DNA from: Rhodoferax potami | GTDB taxonomy: Bacteria > Pseudomonadota > Gammaproteobacteria > Burkholderiales > Burkholderiaceae_C | NCBI RefSeq assembly: GCF_032193805.1 | Contig: NZ_JAVBIK010000001.1 | Coordinates: 496,001-560,000 of the forward strand | Reading direction: 5' to 3' | Length of the DNA stretch: 64,000 nt | Part shown: in pieces, positions 11,523 to 20,687 of the stretch | Numbering within the stretch: the stretch's first letter is position 1 | Layout: the number at the start of each line of letters is the position of its first letter | The notes under the pieces: generated by a model | What the model saw: the letters and a program-made list of their open reading frames with translations, nothing else | The model's database searches: none | What the model was told of the DNA's origin: nothing | Position numbers and translations under genes: made by a program

Positions 11523-12470
11523 ATGTCGAAACCTGTATATCTGACCGCTGCTTTTTACAAGTTTGTTGAACTGCCCGACTTCGCCGAGCGCAAGGCCCCT
11601 CTGCTGGCATTTTGCGAAAGTCGCCGGGTCAAAGGCATGATCTTGCTCGCTGAAGAAGGCATCAACAGCACGATTGCCGGCATGCCTGATGACGTACATG
11701 CGGTACTGGCCTATTTGCGTGCGGACCCCTTGCTGGCGGACTTGCAGCACAAAGAATCTTTCTCGGAAAAAGCGCCCTTCTATCGCATGAAGGTGCGCCT
11801 GAAAAAAGAGATCGTGACCATGCAAGTGCCGGGCATCAGCCCCACCAAAATGGCGGGAACCTACGTCAAACCGCAGGACTGGAACGCCCTGATTTCCGAC
11901 CCTGATGTGGTGGTTGTCGATACCCGCAACGACTACGAAGTGGAAATCGGCACTTTTGCCGGTGCCATTGATCCGCGAATCAAAAGTTTTGCCGAGTTGC
12001 CCGCGTGGGTCGCGCAAGACCCGGTGTTAGCGGGATCAGGAAAAAAGCCCAAAGTCGCCATGTTCTGCACCGGAGGCATCCGCTGCGAAAAGTCGACCGC
12101 CTATATGCGCGAAAAAGGCTTTGACGAGGTCTACCACCTCGAAGGCGGCATTCTCAAGTACCTCGAAACGGTTCCTCCCGAAGAAAGCCTGTGGCAAGGC
12201 GAATGCTTTGTCTTTGATGAACGCGTCTCCGTGGGCCATGGCCTCAAGCCGGGGAATCATGGGCTGTGCCGTGCCTGCCGTCACCCTTTGGAGGCAGGTG
12301 CTACCGAGTCGCCGCTCTTTGAGGCGGGCGTGAGCTGCCCCCGCTGCCACGCGCACACCAGCGATACTCAAAAAGCCAGCGCTCGCGAGCGCCAGCGCCA
12401 ATGGGAGCTGGCCAAACAGCGTCAACAGGTGCACATAGGCGCGACCCTGCCCAAGCCCGAATCCCCCTGA
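11523..12470 (+). CDS. trhO: tRNA uridine hydroxylase TrhO (rhodanese family)
   Basis: Family members (formerly YceA) hydroxylate uridine 34 of certain tRNAs to 5-hydroxyuridine in an oxygen-dependent way. The 315-residue protein has an N-terminal ferredoxin-like region ([26 protein letters not shown]), a rhodanese domain with [13 protein letters not shown], and the active-site loop [10 protein letters not shown] (catalytic Cys near 182). A C-terminal segment holds paired cysteines (CRACRHP, CPRCHAH), probably a small metal site. ATG 11523 is the first codon giving the conserved opening MSKPVYL. Confidence 0.92.
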   Translation: MSKPVYLTAAFYKFVELPDFAERKAPLLAFCESRRVKGMILLAEEGINSTIAGMPDDVHAVLAYLRADPLLADLQHKESFSEKAPFYRMKVRLKKEIVTMQVPGISPTKMAGTYVKPQDWNALISDPDVVVVDTRNDYEVEIGTFAGAIDPRIKSFAELPAWVAQDPVLAGSGKKPKVAMFCTGGIRCEKSTAYMREKGFDEVYHLEGGILKYLETVPPEESLWQGECFVFDERVSVGHGLKPGNHGLCRACRHPLEAGATESPLFEAGVSCPRCHAHTSDTQKASARERQRQWELAKQRQQVHIGATLPKPESP

Positions 12471-12490
12471 ATAACCCTGCTTTTTGCGCC

Positions 12491-13141
12491 ATGAGCCTAC
12501 CTATTTTGTACTCCTTCCGCCGGTGCCCTTATGCCATGCGCGCCCGCATGGCGATTGGAGCTAGTGGGATGCAAGTGCAATTGCGGGAAGTTGTGCTGCG
12601 CAGCAAGCCGGTAGCCCTGTTGGAGGCATCGCCCAAAGGGACTGTTCCGGTTTTGGTGCTGCCGGATGGCCTTGTGATCGAGCAAAGCCTGGACATCATG
12701 CAATGGGCGCTGCAACAGCACGACCCCATGGGCTGGCTGCCCACCTCAGGTAGCGCGGAATCAGAAGCGAAGGCGTTGGTTCACCGGTGTGATGGGGAGT
12801 TCAAACCGCATCTCGATCGCTACAAATACCCCAACCGGTACCACCTGGCTGACGGGCAAGCCAACCGCGCAGAGGGAGCCGCCTTTCTGAGAACGCTTGA
12901 CCACCACTTGCAAGCGCAACCCTTCTTACAAGGGCCGGCCTGGGGTTGGGCTGATGCAGCGATCGCACCGTTTGTCCGGCAGTTTGCCCACACCGACCCC
13001 ACCTGGTTCGCGGCACAAGACTGGCAGGCCCTGGTGCACTGGTTGACCTCGTTTGAGGGGTCGGATTTCTTCAAGGTTTGCATGGCCGTTTTTCAGCCCT
13101 GGCAGCCGGGGGACCCTGCGGTTTTTTACCCCGCCGCCTGA
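12491..13141 (+). CDS. Glutathione S-transferase family protein
   Basis: A 216-residue two-domain protein. The thioredoxin-like N-terminal domain starts LPILYSFRRCPYAMRARMA, with a CPYA motif (C12) where glutaredoxin-2-like and omega-class transferases keep a catalytic cysteine. KGTVPVLVLPDG contains the cis-proline, and EQSLDIMQWA is the glutathione-contacting segment. The C-terminal domain is helical. The natural substrate cannot be told. The gene starts 20 bases after trhO, so the two may be co-transcribed. Confidence 0.87.
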   Translation: MSLPILYSFRRCPYAMRARMAIGASGMQVQLREVVLRSKPVALLEASPKGTVPVLVLPDGLVIEQSLDIMQWALQQHDPMGWLPTSGSAESEAKALVHRCDGEFKPHLDRYKYPNRYHLADGQANRAEGAAFLRTLDHHLQAQPFLQGPAWGWADAAIAPFVRQFAHTDPTWFAAQDWQALVHWLTSFEGSDFFKVCMAVFQPWQPGDPAVFYPAA

Positions 13142-13329
13142 GTGTTTTCCGCCTGATGGCACGGGGTTACAACTCCTTACCAGAAACCCGCTGATCCCAA
13201 GCATTCAGAGGGGCAAAGTGCCCTTGACCCCCTGCAACAAGTGGCACGTCCGTGCGATCATTCCCCCTCGGTTACAACCTTATAAAAGTGCATGCGGGCA
13301 AACTGCCAGCCCCATGCCAACGTTGGCTT

Positions 13330-15711
13330 ATGAGCGCTTTTCAGTCATTAACTGCCGGCAACAGCACGCCTGAATCGCGGGCCAGGGCTCAGCGCCTGGT
13401 GCGTGCGATGGTGGGAAGAACCTTGGGTTTTTTCGAAGAGCGCGATACTGCCAGCCTGAAACATCTGCGCGGCCATCTGCTGGACCTCGCAGATGGAAAG
13501 TTACCGGTCATACAAGGGCAGAACTTGCGGGCCGCCTCGGTCTTACTGGACCGGCAGCCAGAGCGGTTCTTGAAGTCTTACCGAAACCAACTCCGGTTGG
13601 CATTGCAGGAAGAAGTGGCCACCACATGGCCCGCCCTCACCCAGCTGTCCGCCTCACCAAAGCCCACCGCAGACACCCTTGAAGGCATGTCGTTCAGCTT
13701 GATTGACGTGGATGAGGTGCACCGTATCCTGTTGTTGGACCGGGTGGCTCAACGGTTCAATCTGCATTTCGAGCCTTTGCTCACCACCTTGACGACCCAA
13801 CTGGCCGCCTTGATGGGGGACGAATCTGCGTCGTTGTCGCAAAACCCCTTCCGCCCGCTCGTGTTGCTCAAAGGTTTCATGCTGGGTTGGGAAAAAGGCG
13901 AGCTTGACCCCCAAGTCACAGAGCACCTGGTGGATACGCTGGAGCCTGCGCACTTTGTGGATTTGGGCCCGCTGTACACCGAGCTGATTGCCACGCTCAC
14001 GCAGGCAGGAGTGCATGCCACCACCGTGCATCGCATCCGGAAATCCCCCAATGGGTCGTCGCAGTTTGCGCCGCTGACCGGCGCAGCCGACCTGGGTCCG
14101 CGCAGCGCCGGCGCACCACTTGCCGCAACCACCGAAAGCAGCAGCCTCACTCACCGGGACACGCCTCCGGCGGCACCCGAGTCGGCCCCCTCTGTGTGGT
14201 CCCAGTGGGGGCCTGCGCGCCAGGAGTGGGTGCAACAGGCCCGTCACTTCTTGCGTCGCTTGGGTGTTGGACGCCCCTCCGTCGAGCAGGCTGGTGGCTT
14301 TGAACTCTCGGATGCCGACTCCGGCGGTACTCCGGGAGCGCACAACAGCCTGTCCATTCCTGCAGACCCCGCCTTGTTGCAGTACCTGAGTGCGATGCAA
14401 GCCGGCACCGGACGCGGCTCCCGCTATCAGTTCCTGGAGTCTGACGACGCCAAAGAAACTGCCGGATCCCCGCACAATGTGTTGCGCAAATTGGGGGATC
14501 AGCCGACATTCCAACAGGCCCAAGAACTGGACCGCGGCACGGTCAATGCACTGGCCGAGGTGTTTGACTACGTGTTCACCGATGGCGCTATCCCGGCCGA
14601 ACTGAAGGTGGTCATCGGGCGATTGCAAATTCCTGTTTTGCGCGCAGCCATGGTGGACCGCGATTTCTTCTTGAGTGCGGAGCATCCTGCCCGCAAACTG
14701 GTGGACACCTTGGCATCCGCCTCGGTCGCATGGACGCCAGACAAAGGCGAACAAGACCCCCTGTACCAACGGATCGAATCCACCGTCCAGCGGGTGTTGC
14801 ACGAGTTCAATGACGACCTCACGCTGTTTGCGGCGCTCCTGGCCGACTTCACCGAATTCTTGTTTGAGTCCGAGCGGCAGGCTGACCAACACATCGAGCC
14901 ATTTGCCTCCCGGGAGAACGACGAGGAGCAGTTGGCGGCCGCGCTGGCACAGGCCGATGAGGCTGTACACGCGCGCATCAGCGCGCTGCCCGAGCACCTG
15001 CCGCTGGCGCCGTTTCTCAAACCCTTCCTCACCACCCAATGGCGGCAGGTGATTGCGGTGGCATGGATGACCGAAGACACCCATCCGGGCCATTGGAACC
15101 GCACATTGGCCACGATGGATCAGCTCATCTGGAGCACACAGCCCAAGACAAAGCCAGAAGAGCGCCAAGAATTAGTCGGCGTGCTGCCCGAGCTGGTTCG
15201 CACACTCAATGCCGAGCTCGATAGCATTGGCTGGGACGGCGAATACAGGGCGAACTTCACCCGCAGGCTGATTGCCACCCACATGCTGGCGATACGGATG
15301 AAGGCCGCTCCCCCGCTCGACACCCAAGGTGCGGCCCTCGAGGCACATGCCGCCGATGAGGCGATGCAGGCACTGGACGAGCGTAGGGCCGGCAAACTTG
15401 CCGAGCAAGATGCCGAGCAGATGGATGACTTTGATGCCAGTGCGCAGTTGCTGACCCGCGGTGTCTGGTTTGAAAAGGTGTCACCGGAGACACCGCCCTT
15501 CCGCTGCCGCCTGAGCTGGGTCAGCCCGATGCGCACACGCTTCTTATTTACCAACCGCGAAGGCTTTGACGCCTTCGTGCTGTCCGAGCGGGAAGTTGCC
15601 GCCATGCTGCGCCGCCACGAGCTGCAAATGCTGGATCAGGCACCTATCGTGGAACGCGCCTTGAACCGCCTGATGGCCGACAACGCGCCGGAGCTGCGCC
15701 TGCAGGCCTGA
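13330..15711 (+). CDS. DUF1631 family protein
   Basis: A large, mostly helical, soluble protein with no signal peptide or membrane segment, matching the DUF1631 family of beta- and gammaproteobacteria (older labels such as thymidine phosphorylase for it are unsupported). The conserved C-terminal part contains GVWFEKVSPETPPFRCRLSW followed by a short beta-rich segment (LFTNREGFDAFVLS) that resembles a PilZ-like or SH3-like barrel. The middle (about 250-330) is Pro/Ser/Ala-rich and probably disordered. ATG 13330 (793 residues) is preferred to the upstream GTG at 13252 because a TATAAA at 13281-13286 may be the -10 box, but neither start has a good ribosome site. Function unknown. Confidence 0.75.
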   Translation: MSAFQSLTAGNSTPESRARAQRLVRAMVGRTLGFFEERDTASLKHLRGHLLDLADGKLPVIQGQNLRAASVLLDRQPERFLKSYRNQLRLALQEEVATTWPALTQLSASPKPTADTLEGMSFSLIDVDEVHRILLLDRVAQRFNLHFEPLLTTLTTQLAALMGDESASLSQNPFRPLVLLKGFMLGWEKGELDPQVTEHLVDTLEPAHFVDLGPLYTELIATLTQAGVHATTVHRIRKSPNGSSQFAPLTGAADLGPRSAGAPLAATTESSSLTHRDTPPAAPESAPSVWSQWGPARQEWVQQARHFLRRLGVGRPSVEQAGGFELSDADSGGTPGAHNSLSIPADPALLQYLSAMQAGTGRGSRYQFLESDDAKETAGSPHNVLRKLGDQPTFQQAQELDRGTVNALAEVFDYVFTDGAIPAELKVVIGRLQIPVLRAAMVDRDFFLSAEHPARKLVDTLASASVAWTPDKGEQDPLYQRIESTVQRVLHEFNDDLTLFAALLADFTEFLFESERQADQHIEPFASRENDEEQLAAALAQADEAVHARISALPEHLPLAPFLKPFLTTQWRQVIAVAWMTEDTHPGHWNRTLATMDQLIWSTQPKTKPEERQELVGVLPELVRTLNAELDSIGWDGEYRANFTRRLIATHMLAIRMKAAPPLDTQGAALEAHAADEAMQALDERRAGKLAEQDAEQMDDFDASAQLLTRGVWFEKVSPETPPFRCRLSWVSPMRTRFLFTNREGFDAFVLSEREVAAMLRRHELQMLDQAPIVERALNRLMADNAPELRLQA

Positions 15712-15752
15712 TCTGTACGGGATATTGGTAACGCCCCGCCTCCCCTACTATC

Positions 15753-15789
15753 AAAAAAATAGCGCCTCGCGCATGAAGCGCGGGCGCTA
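15753..15789 (-). terminator. Terminator of the nitronate monooxygenase gene
   Basis: Read on the minus strand, arms TAGCGCC and GGCGCTA with an inner CGCGC/GCGCG pairing are followed by seven T (15753-15759 on the plus strand). The TATCAAAAAAATAGCGCC arrangement also resembles the dispersed repeat. Confidence 0.85.
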
Positions 15790-15810
15790 CCAGCATAAAT
15801 GCTTAAAAAA

Positions 15811-16776
15811 TCAGGCGTAGTTGCGCGCCAGTAGTTCGGCCTTGGCAGCGGCGTATTCCCGCTTGAGCTGGGCCACAAACTCGCCGGCGGGCTGAATCTT
15901 GTCGACGGCACCAATGCCCTGTCCGCAGCCCCAGATGTCTTTCCACGCTTTGGCAGACGCGCCGCCAAAGTTCATCTTGCTCGGGTCGCTCTCCGGCAGG
16001 TTGGCAGGGTCCAGGCCGGCCGCGCGAATGCTGGGCGCCAGGTAGTTGCCGTGCACACCGGTGAAGAGGTTGCTGTAAACAATCTCGTCCGAGTTGTTGT
16101 CCACGATGGCCTGTTTGTATTCCTGCGCGGCGCGGGCTTCTTCGGTCGCAATAAAGGCCGAGCCGATGTAGGCAAAGTCTGCCCCCATGGCTTGCGCCGC
16201 CAGCACCGAGGCACCCGTGGCAATGGAGCCCGACAAGGCCAATGGGCCATCGAACCACTGGCGGATTTCCTGCACCAAGGCAAACGGGCTCTTCACGCCC
16301 GCATGGCCACCGGCACCAGCAGCCACAGCGATCAGGCCGTCCGCGCCTTTTTCAATAGCTTTGTGCGCGTGCTTGTTGTTGATGATGTCGTGCAACACTA
16401 CACCGCCGTAAGAGTGGGCGGCAGCATTGATGTCTTCGCGCGCGCCCAGCGAAGTGATGATGATCGGTACCTTGTACTTCACGCACAACGCCATGTCGTG
16501 CTCCAAGCGGTCATTGCTTTTGTGCACGATCTGGTTGATCGCAAAAGGCGCGGCAGGCTTGTCGGGGTGCGCTGCGTTGTGAGCCGCCAAGGCCTCGGTG
16601 ATTTCTTTCAGCCAGTCCTCCAGCAACTCGGCCGGACGCGCATTGAGCGCTGGCATGGAGCCCACCACACCCGCAATGCACTGGGCTATCACCAGCTTCG
16701 GATTGCTGATGATGAACAGCGGCGAGCCGATCACCGGAAATGGCAGCCTATCCAGCGGCGCAGGCAGTTTGGACAT
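15811..16776 (-). CDS. Nitronate monooxygenase / 2-nitropropane dioxygenase family
   Basis: FMN-dependent TIM-barrel oxidoreductase expected to oxidise alkyl nitronates to carbonyl compounds and nitrite. The 321-residue protein has the opening PFPVIGSPLFIISNPKLV, the phosphate-binding glycine cluster AVAAGAGGHAG, LSGSIATGASVLAAQAMGA, and YIGSAFIATEEA near the flavin. GAGGAG lies 5 bases before ATG 16776. The C-terminus departs from the best-studied class I enzymes, so a related enoyl reductase-like role is possible. It sits downstream of the acyl-CoA dehydrogenase on the same strand, with a hairpin between. Confidence 0.85.
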   Translation of the reverse strand: MSKLPAPLDRLPFPVIGSPLFIISNPKLVIAQCIAGVVGSMPALNARPAELLEDWLKEITEALAAHNAAHPDKPAAPFAINQIVHKSNDRLEHDMALCVKYKVPIIITSLGAREDINAAAHSYGGVVLHDIINNKHAHKAIEKGADGLIAVAAGAGGHAGVKSPFALVQEIRQWFDGPLALSGSIATGASVLAAQAMGADFAYIGSAFIATEEARAAQEYKQAIVDNNSDEIVYSNLFTGVHGNYLAPSIRAAGLDPANLPESDPSKMNFGGASAKAWKDIWGCGQGIGAVDKIQPAGEFVAQLKREYAAAKAELLARNYA

Positions 16777-16814
16777 GGGGTCTCCTCGGGTACTTTTTAT
16801 GGAAGAAATCGACC

Positions 16815-16859
16815 GGTAGCGCTCGCTGCATATGCGCGAGCAGCTACCAAATCTATAGC
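16815..16859 (-). repeat. Dispersed repeat with hairpin, intergenic copy
   Basis: GGTAGC (16815-16820) and GCTACC (16843-16848) enclose GCTCGC/GCGAGC, making a strong imperfect hairpin. The right half GCGCGAGCAGCTACC-AAATCT-ATAGCA is the clearest copy of the window's repeat. It lies between the acyl-CoA dehydrogenase and nitronate monooxygenase genes and may act as a weak terminator. Confidence 0.6.
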
Positions 16860-16890
16860 ATCAACGTCACCGGCAACGCCGGCTAGCCCA

Positions 16891-18681
16891 TCAGAAAGCG
16901 TCGAGCGGCAAGGCGGTGACGCTGTCGGCACCTTCCACAATGCTGTCGCGCAGGCCACCGGCCTTGCTTAACAAGTGGTCGGCATAGAAGCGTGCAGTGG
17001 TGATCTTGGCCTGCATAAACGCCACATCGTCGCCAGCAGCAATCGCCTTTTCGGCGACCAAGAGCGAGCGGGCCAGTTGCCAGCCGGCCATCAAGTTGCC
17101 TGCAAGCATGAGGTACGGCACGCTGCCGGCGAACACCGCGTTCGGACTTGCCTTGGTGTTACCAGCCACGAATTCGACCACGTCAATAAACGCCAAACGG
17201 GCAGCCTTCAGCCGCTTGGCAACAGCCAGCGCATGGGCGGAGCCGCTGGCCAGCAAATCCGCTTCGGTCGCTTCCACTTGGGCGGCAATACCCTTGGCAA
17301 TCTGGCCACCATCGCGGGCAGTCTTGCGCCCCACGAGGTCATTGGCCTGGATGGCAGTGGTGCCCTCGTAAATGGTGAGGATCTTGGCATCACGGTAGTA
17401 CTGGGCCGCGCCGGTTTCTTCGATGAAACCCATGCCGCCGTGCACCTGCACACCCAGCGAAGTGACTTCCAGGCTCATTTCGGTGGTGTAGCCTTTGACC
17501 AGCGGCACCATGAACTCGTAGAAAGCCTGGTTCTGCTTGCGGGCTTCGGCGTCGGTGTGGTGGTGTGCCGCGTCGTAAGCGCTGGCAGCCACACTGGCCA
17601 ACGCTCGGCAGCCTTCGGTGTAAGCGCGCATGGTCATCAACATGCGGCGCACATCAGGGTGGTGAATGATGGGGGCGCTGCCGGGCATGGAGCCATCCAC
17701 CGGGCGGCTTTGCACGCGGTCTTTGGAGAACTGCACCGCCTTTTGGTAAGCGCGCTCAGCAATCGCAATGCCCTGCACACCCACGCCGTAGCGGGCAGCG
17801 TTCATCATGATGAACATGTACTCGAGGCCGCGGTTTTCCTGGCCCACGAGATAGCCAATCGCACCACCCTTGTCTCCGTACTGCAGCACCGCTGTCGGGC
17901 TGGCCTTGATGCCCATCTTGTGCTCGATAGACACGCAATGCACATCATTGCGGGCGCCCAAAGAACCATCTTTGTTCACCATAAATTTTGGCACCACAAA
18001 CAAACTGATGCCCTTCACGCCTTCAGGCGCGCCGCTCACGCGGGCCAGCACCAAATGGACGATGTTCTCGGCCATATCGTGCTCACCCCAGGTGATGTAA
18101 ATCTTGGTACCGAACACCTTGTAAGTGCCATCCGCCTGGGGCTCAGCGCGGCTGCGCACCAAGGCCAAATCGGAGCCTGCCTGGGGCTCGGTCAGGTTCA
18201 TGGTGCCGGTCCATTTGCCGCTCACCAGGTTTTCCAGGTAGGTCGCCTTGAGCTCGTCAGAGCCGGCGGTCAGCAGGGCCTCAATGGCACCGTCCGACAG
18301 CAAGGGGCACAGGGCGAAGCTCATGTTCGCACTGTTGACCATTTCGCCGCAAGCCGCGCCAATCGTCTTGGGCAAACCTTGGCCACCGAAATCGGTGGGG
18401 TGCTGCAGGCCTTGCCAGCCACCATCGGTGAACTGCTTGAACGCTTCTTTGAAACCGGGGGTGGCAGTGACCACGCCGTCTTTCAGGCTGGAGGGGTTTT
18501 TGTCGCCTTCCCAGTTCAGGGGGGCCAAAACGCCTTCGGTGAACTTGGCGGACTCTTCCAGCACCGCCTGGGCCGTATCGAGGCCGGCGTCTTCAAAGCC
18601 GGGCAGTTGGGCGATCTGTTCAATGTTGGCCAGGTGCTGGATGTTGAACAGCATGTCCTTGAGGGGGGCGACGTAACTCAT
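16891..18681 (-). CDS. Acyl-CoA dehydrogenase (long, FadE/DmdC-like)
   Basis: Flavoenzyme forming a trans-2-enoyl-CoA from an acyl-CoA and passing electrons to ETF. At 596 residues it belongs to the long group with an extra C-terminal helical domain. Seen are MNLTEPQAGSDLALVRSRA (flavin/substrate loop), YITWGEHDM, the middle beta domain, and VQVHGGMGFIEETGAAQYYRDAKILTIYEGTTAIQAND, here noted as two joined family motifs ending in the catalytic-region YEGTTAIQ. ATG 18681 was chosen because GGAG lies 7 bases upstream and it starts the conserved SYVAPLKDMLF. It follows etfBA on the same strand, beyond a terminator, which fits partnership with that ETF. Chain-length preference cannot be told. Confidence 0.92.
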   Translation of the reverse strand: MSYVAPLKDMLFNIQHLANIEQIAQLPGFEDAGLDTAQAVLEESAKFTEGVLAPLNWEGDKNPSSLKDGVVTATPGFKEAFKQFTDGGWQGLQHPTDFGGQGLPKTIGAACGEMVNSANMSFALCPLLSDGAIEALLTAGSDELKATYLENLVSGKWTGTMNLTEPQAGSDLALVRSRAEPQADGTYKVFGTKIYITWGEHDMAENIVHLVLARVSGAPEGVKGISLFVVPKFMVNKDGSLGARNDVHCVSIEHKMGIKASPTAVLQYGDKGGAIGYLVGQENRGLEYMFIMMNAARYGVGVQGIAIAERAYQKAVQFSKDRVQSRPVDGSMPGSAPIIHHPDVRRMLMTMRAYTEGCRALASVAASAYDAAHHHTDAEARKQNQAFYEFMVPLVKGYTTEMSLEVTSLGVQVHGGMGFIEETGAAQYYRDAKILTIYEGTTAIQANDLVGRKTARDGGQIAKGIAAQVEATEADLLASGSAHALAVAKRLKAARLAFIDVVEFVAGNTKASPNAVFAGSVPYLMLAGNLMAGWQLARSLLVAEKAIAAGDDVAFMQAKITTARFYADHLLSKAGGLRDSIVEGADSVTALPLDAF

Positions 18682-18736
18682 GGTGAGTCTCCAGTTATTG
18701 TGGGGGTTACAGACAAGGTAGGTAACAGGCAAGACC

Positions 18737-18770
18737 AAAAAAAAGGGCACCGCAAGCGATGCCCCTTTTT
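18737..18770 (-). terminator. Terminator after etfA
   Basis: On the minus strand, a GGGGCA/TGCCC stem around GCGA/TTGC is followed by eight T (18737-18744 on the plus strand). It separates etfBA from the acyl-CoA dehydrogenase gene. Confidence 0.85.
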
Positions 18771-18780
18771 CGGACCGGCA

Positions 18781-19713
18781 TCAGAGTGCCGCAATCAGTT
18801 CCGGCACAGCGGCGAAGAGGTCGGCCTCCAAGCCGAAATCTGCCACGCTGAAAATGGGGGCTTCCGGATCTTTGTTGATGGCCACGATGACCTTGGAATC
18901 CTTCATGCCGGCCAAGTGCTGGATGGCGCCGCTGATACCGCAAGCCACATACAGCTGGGGTGCCACGATCTTGCCAGTCTGGCCCACTTGCCAGTCGTTG
19001 GGCGCGTAACCCGCGTCCACCGCAGCACGGGATGCACCCAATGCAGCGCCGAGCTTGTCGGCCAGCGGGGTCATGACTTCGGAGAACTTCTCGGAAGAAC
19101 CCAAAGCGCGTCCGCCGGAGACGATGATCTTGGCGGCTGTCAGCTCAGGGCGGTCGTTCTTAGCGATCTCGGAACCCACAAAAGTCACGGCAGCGCTGGT
19201 GGCTGCAGCTGTCACGGTCTCTAACGCTGCACTGCCACCAGTGGCCGCGGCGGGATCGAAACCGGTGGTGCGCACGGTCAGCACTTTCACGGCGTCAGTG
19301 GCTTGCACGGTGGCGATGGCGTTGCCGGCATAAATGGGTCGCTCGAAGGTGTCGGCGCTCACCACTTTGGTAATGTCAGACACTTGGCCCACGTCCAGCT
19401 TGGCCGCCACGCGGGGGGCGATATTCTTGCCAGAGGCAGTGGCCGGGAAAACGATGTGGCTATAGGCACCGGCGATAGCCAACACTTGGGCTGCCACGTT
19501 TTCAGCCAAGCCATGCTCGAAAGCAGCGCTGTCGGCATGGATCACTTTGGACACACCGGCGATTTGCGCAGCAGCGGCAGCAGCGGCACCCGCATTGCTG
19601 CCAGCGACCAATACGTGCACGTCACCACCCGCTTGGGCGGCAGCAGTCACGGTGTTCAGGGTGGCACCCTTGATGGATGCATTGTCGTGTTCGGCGATAA
19701 CAAGAGCGGTCAT
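18781..19713 (-). CDS. etfA: Electron transfer flavoprotein, alpha subunit
   Basis: FAD-binding half of the ETF heterodimer, carrying electrons from acyl-CoA and related dehydrogenases to ETF-ubiquinone oxidoreductase. At 310 residues it has normal length, with an Ala-rich N-terminal domain ([20 protein letters not shown]), the FAD domain segment [38 protein letters not shown], and [15 protein letters not shown]. It follows etfB after two bases, so the pair is translationally coupled. Confidence 0.97.
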   Translation of the reverse strand: MTALVIAEHDNASIKGATLNTVTAAAQAGGDVHVLVAGSNAGAAAAAAAQIAGVSKVIHADSAAFEHGLAENVAAQVLAIAGAYSHIVFPATASGKNIAPRVAAKLDVGQVSDITKVVSADTFERPIYAGNAIATVQATDAVKVLTVRTTGFDPAAATGGSAALETVTAAATSAAVTFVGSEIAKNDRPELTAAKIIVSGGRALGSSEKFSEVMTPLADKLGAALGASRAAVDAGYAPNDWQVGQTGKIVAPQLYVACGISGAIQHLAGMKDSKVIVAINKDPEAPIFSVADFGLEADLFAAVPELIAAL

Positions 19714-19715
19714 GA

Positions 19716-20465
19716 TCAGATTACCTTTGCAACATTCTTCAGTTTGTCCACCAGGGTCGCCACATCGGGCACCTTGATACCGGCGCTGCGCTTGGCAGGT
19801 TCAGCCACGCTCAGAGTCTTGATGCGGGGAGCCACATTCACGCCGAGGTCTTCAGGCTTGAAAGTGTCGAGTTGCTTCTTCTTGGCCTTCATGATGTTGG
19901 GCAAGGTCACATAGCGGGGCTCGTTCAGGCGCAAGTCGGTGGTGATGATGGCCGGCAGGGTAACCGCCAGGGTTTCCAAGCCGCCGTCCACTTCACGGGT
20001 CACGTGGGCTTTGCCGTCCACCACTTCCACCTTGGAGGCAAATGTGGCTTGGGGCAGGTCAGCCAGGGCTGCCAGCATCTGGCCGGTCTGGTTGCAATCG
20101 TCGTCAATGGCTTGCTTGCCGAGGATCACCAGGCCGGGCTGCTCTTTGTCGACCAGAGCCTTGAGCAACTTGGCCACAGCCAAGGGTTGCAGCTCCTCAG
20201 AAGTTTCCACCAGAATGCCGCGGTCGGCACCAATGGCCATGGCGGTACGCAGGGTTTCCTGGCACTGGGCCACGCCGCAGGACACGGCGATCACTTCCGT
20301 GACCACGCCCTTTTCCTTGAGGCGCACGGCTTCTTCCACGGCGATCTCGTCAAAGGGGTTCATGCTCATCTTGACGTTGGCGATGTCTACACCCGTGTTG
20401 TCCGACTTGACGCGAACCTTCACGTTGTAGTCCACCACACGTTTGACGGGTACCAGGACTTTCAT
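19716..20465 (-). CDS. etfB: Electron transfer flavoprotein, beta subunit
   Basis: AMP-binding partner of EtfA. The 249-residue protein opens [20 protein letters not shown] and carries the family signature near [39 protein letters not shown] (seen as the [15 protein letters not shown] and IMKAKKK pieces). First gene of etfBA. A perfect palindrome 40 bases upstream suggests a dedicated repressor. The nearby acyl-CoA dehydrogenase is the likely electron donor. Confidence 0.97.
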   Translation of the reverse strand: MKVLVPVKRVVDYNVKVRVKSDNTGVDIANVKMSMNPFDEIAVEEAVRLKEKGVVTEVIAVSCGVAQCQETLRTAMAIGADRGILVETSEELQPLAVAKLLKALVDKEQPGLVILGKQAIDDDCNQTGQMLAALADLPQATFASKVEVVDGKAHVTREVDGGLETLAVTLPAIITTDLRLNEPRYVTLPNIMKAKKKQLDTFKPEDLGVNVAPRIKTLSVAEPAKRSAGIKVPDVATLVDKLKNVAKVI

Positions 20466-20505
20466 TGCTGCGACTCCAGATAGTTAGAAATTTGGTCGTT
20501 TTAGT

Positions 20506-20521
20506 TGACGTGCACGTCAAT
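20506..20521 (-). promoter_or_regulatory. 16-bp palindromic operator candidate before etfBA
   Basis: TTGACGTGCACGTCAA is an exact 16-base palindrome 40 bases upstream of the etfB start. A possible -10 (TAGAAT on the minus strand, in the segment complementary to 20526-20540) lies just before it, so a bound protein could block transcription. It resembles operators of acyl-CoA-responsive TetR or MerR regulators in proteobacteria, but which one is inference. Confidence 0.65.
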
Positions 20522-20687
20522 CATCTGATTCTATGCCGTACCAAGCTCCCCAAGAATTTTCTCAAGGATTGCATGCAGGTTATCACAAAATAGAACGATC
20601 GTGCTTTTTTGGAATTATAGCGGGGCCAAACTGGGGTGTACCCGCTCGATGCCCCCTCTTTTAGGGGGGTGTATCAGAAATGGCCGC

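Noticed and set aside
16975-19224. A 749-codon open frame on the plus strand opposite the acyl-CoA dehydrogenase and etfA genes
   Set aside because: It spans two real genes and a terminator, has no motif, and reads as a His/Gly-rich shadow.
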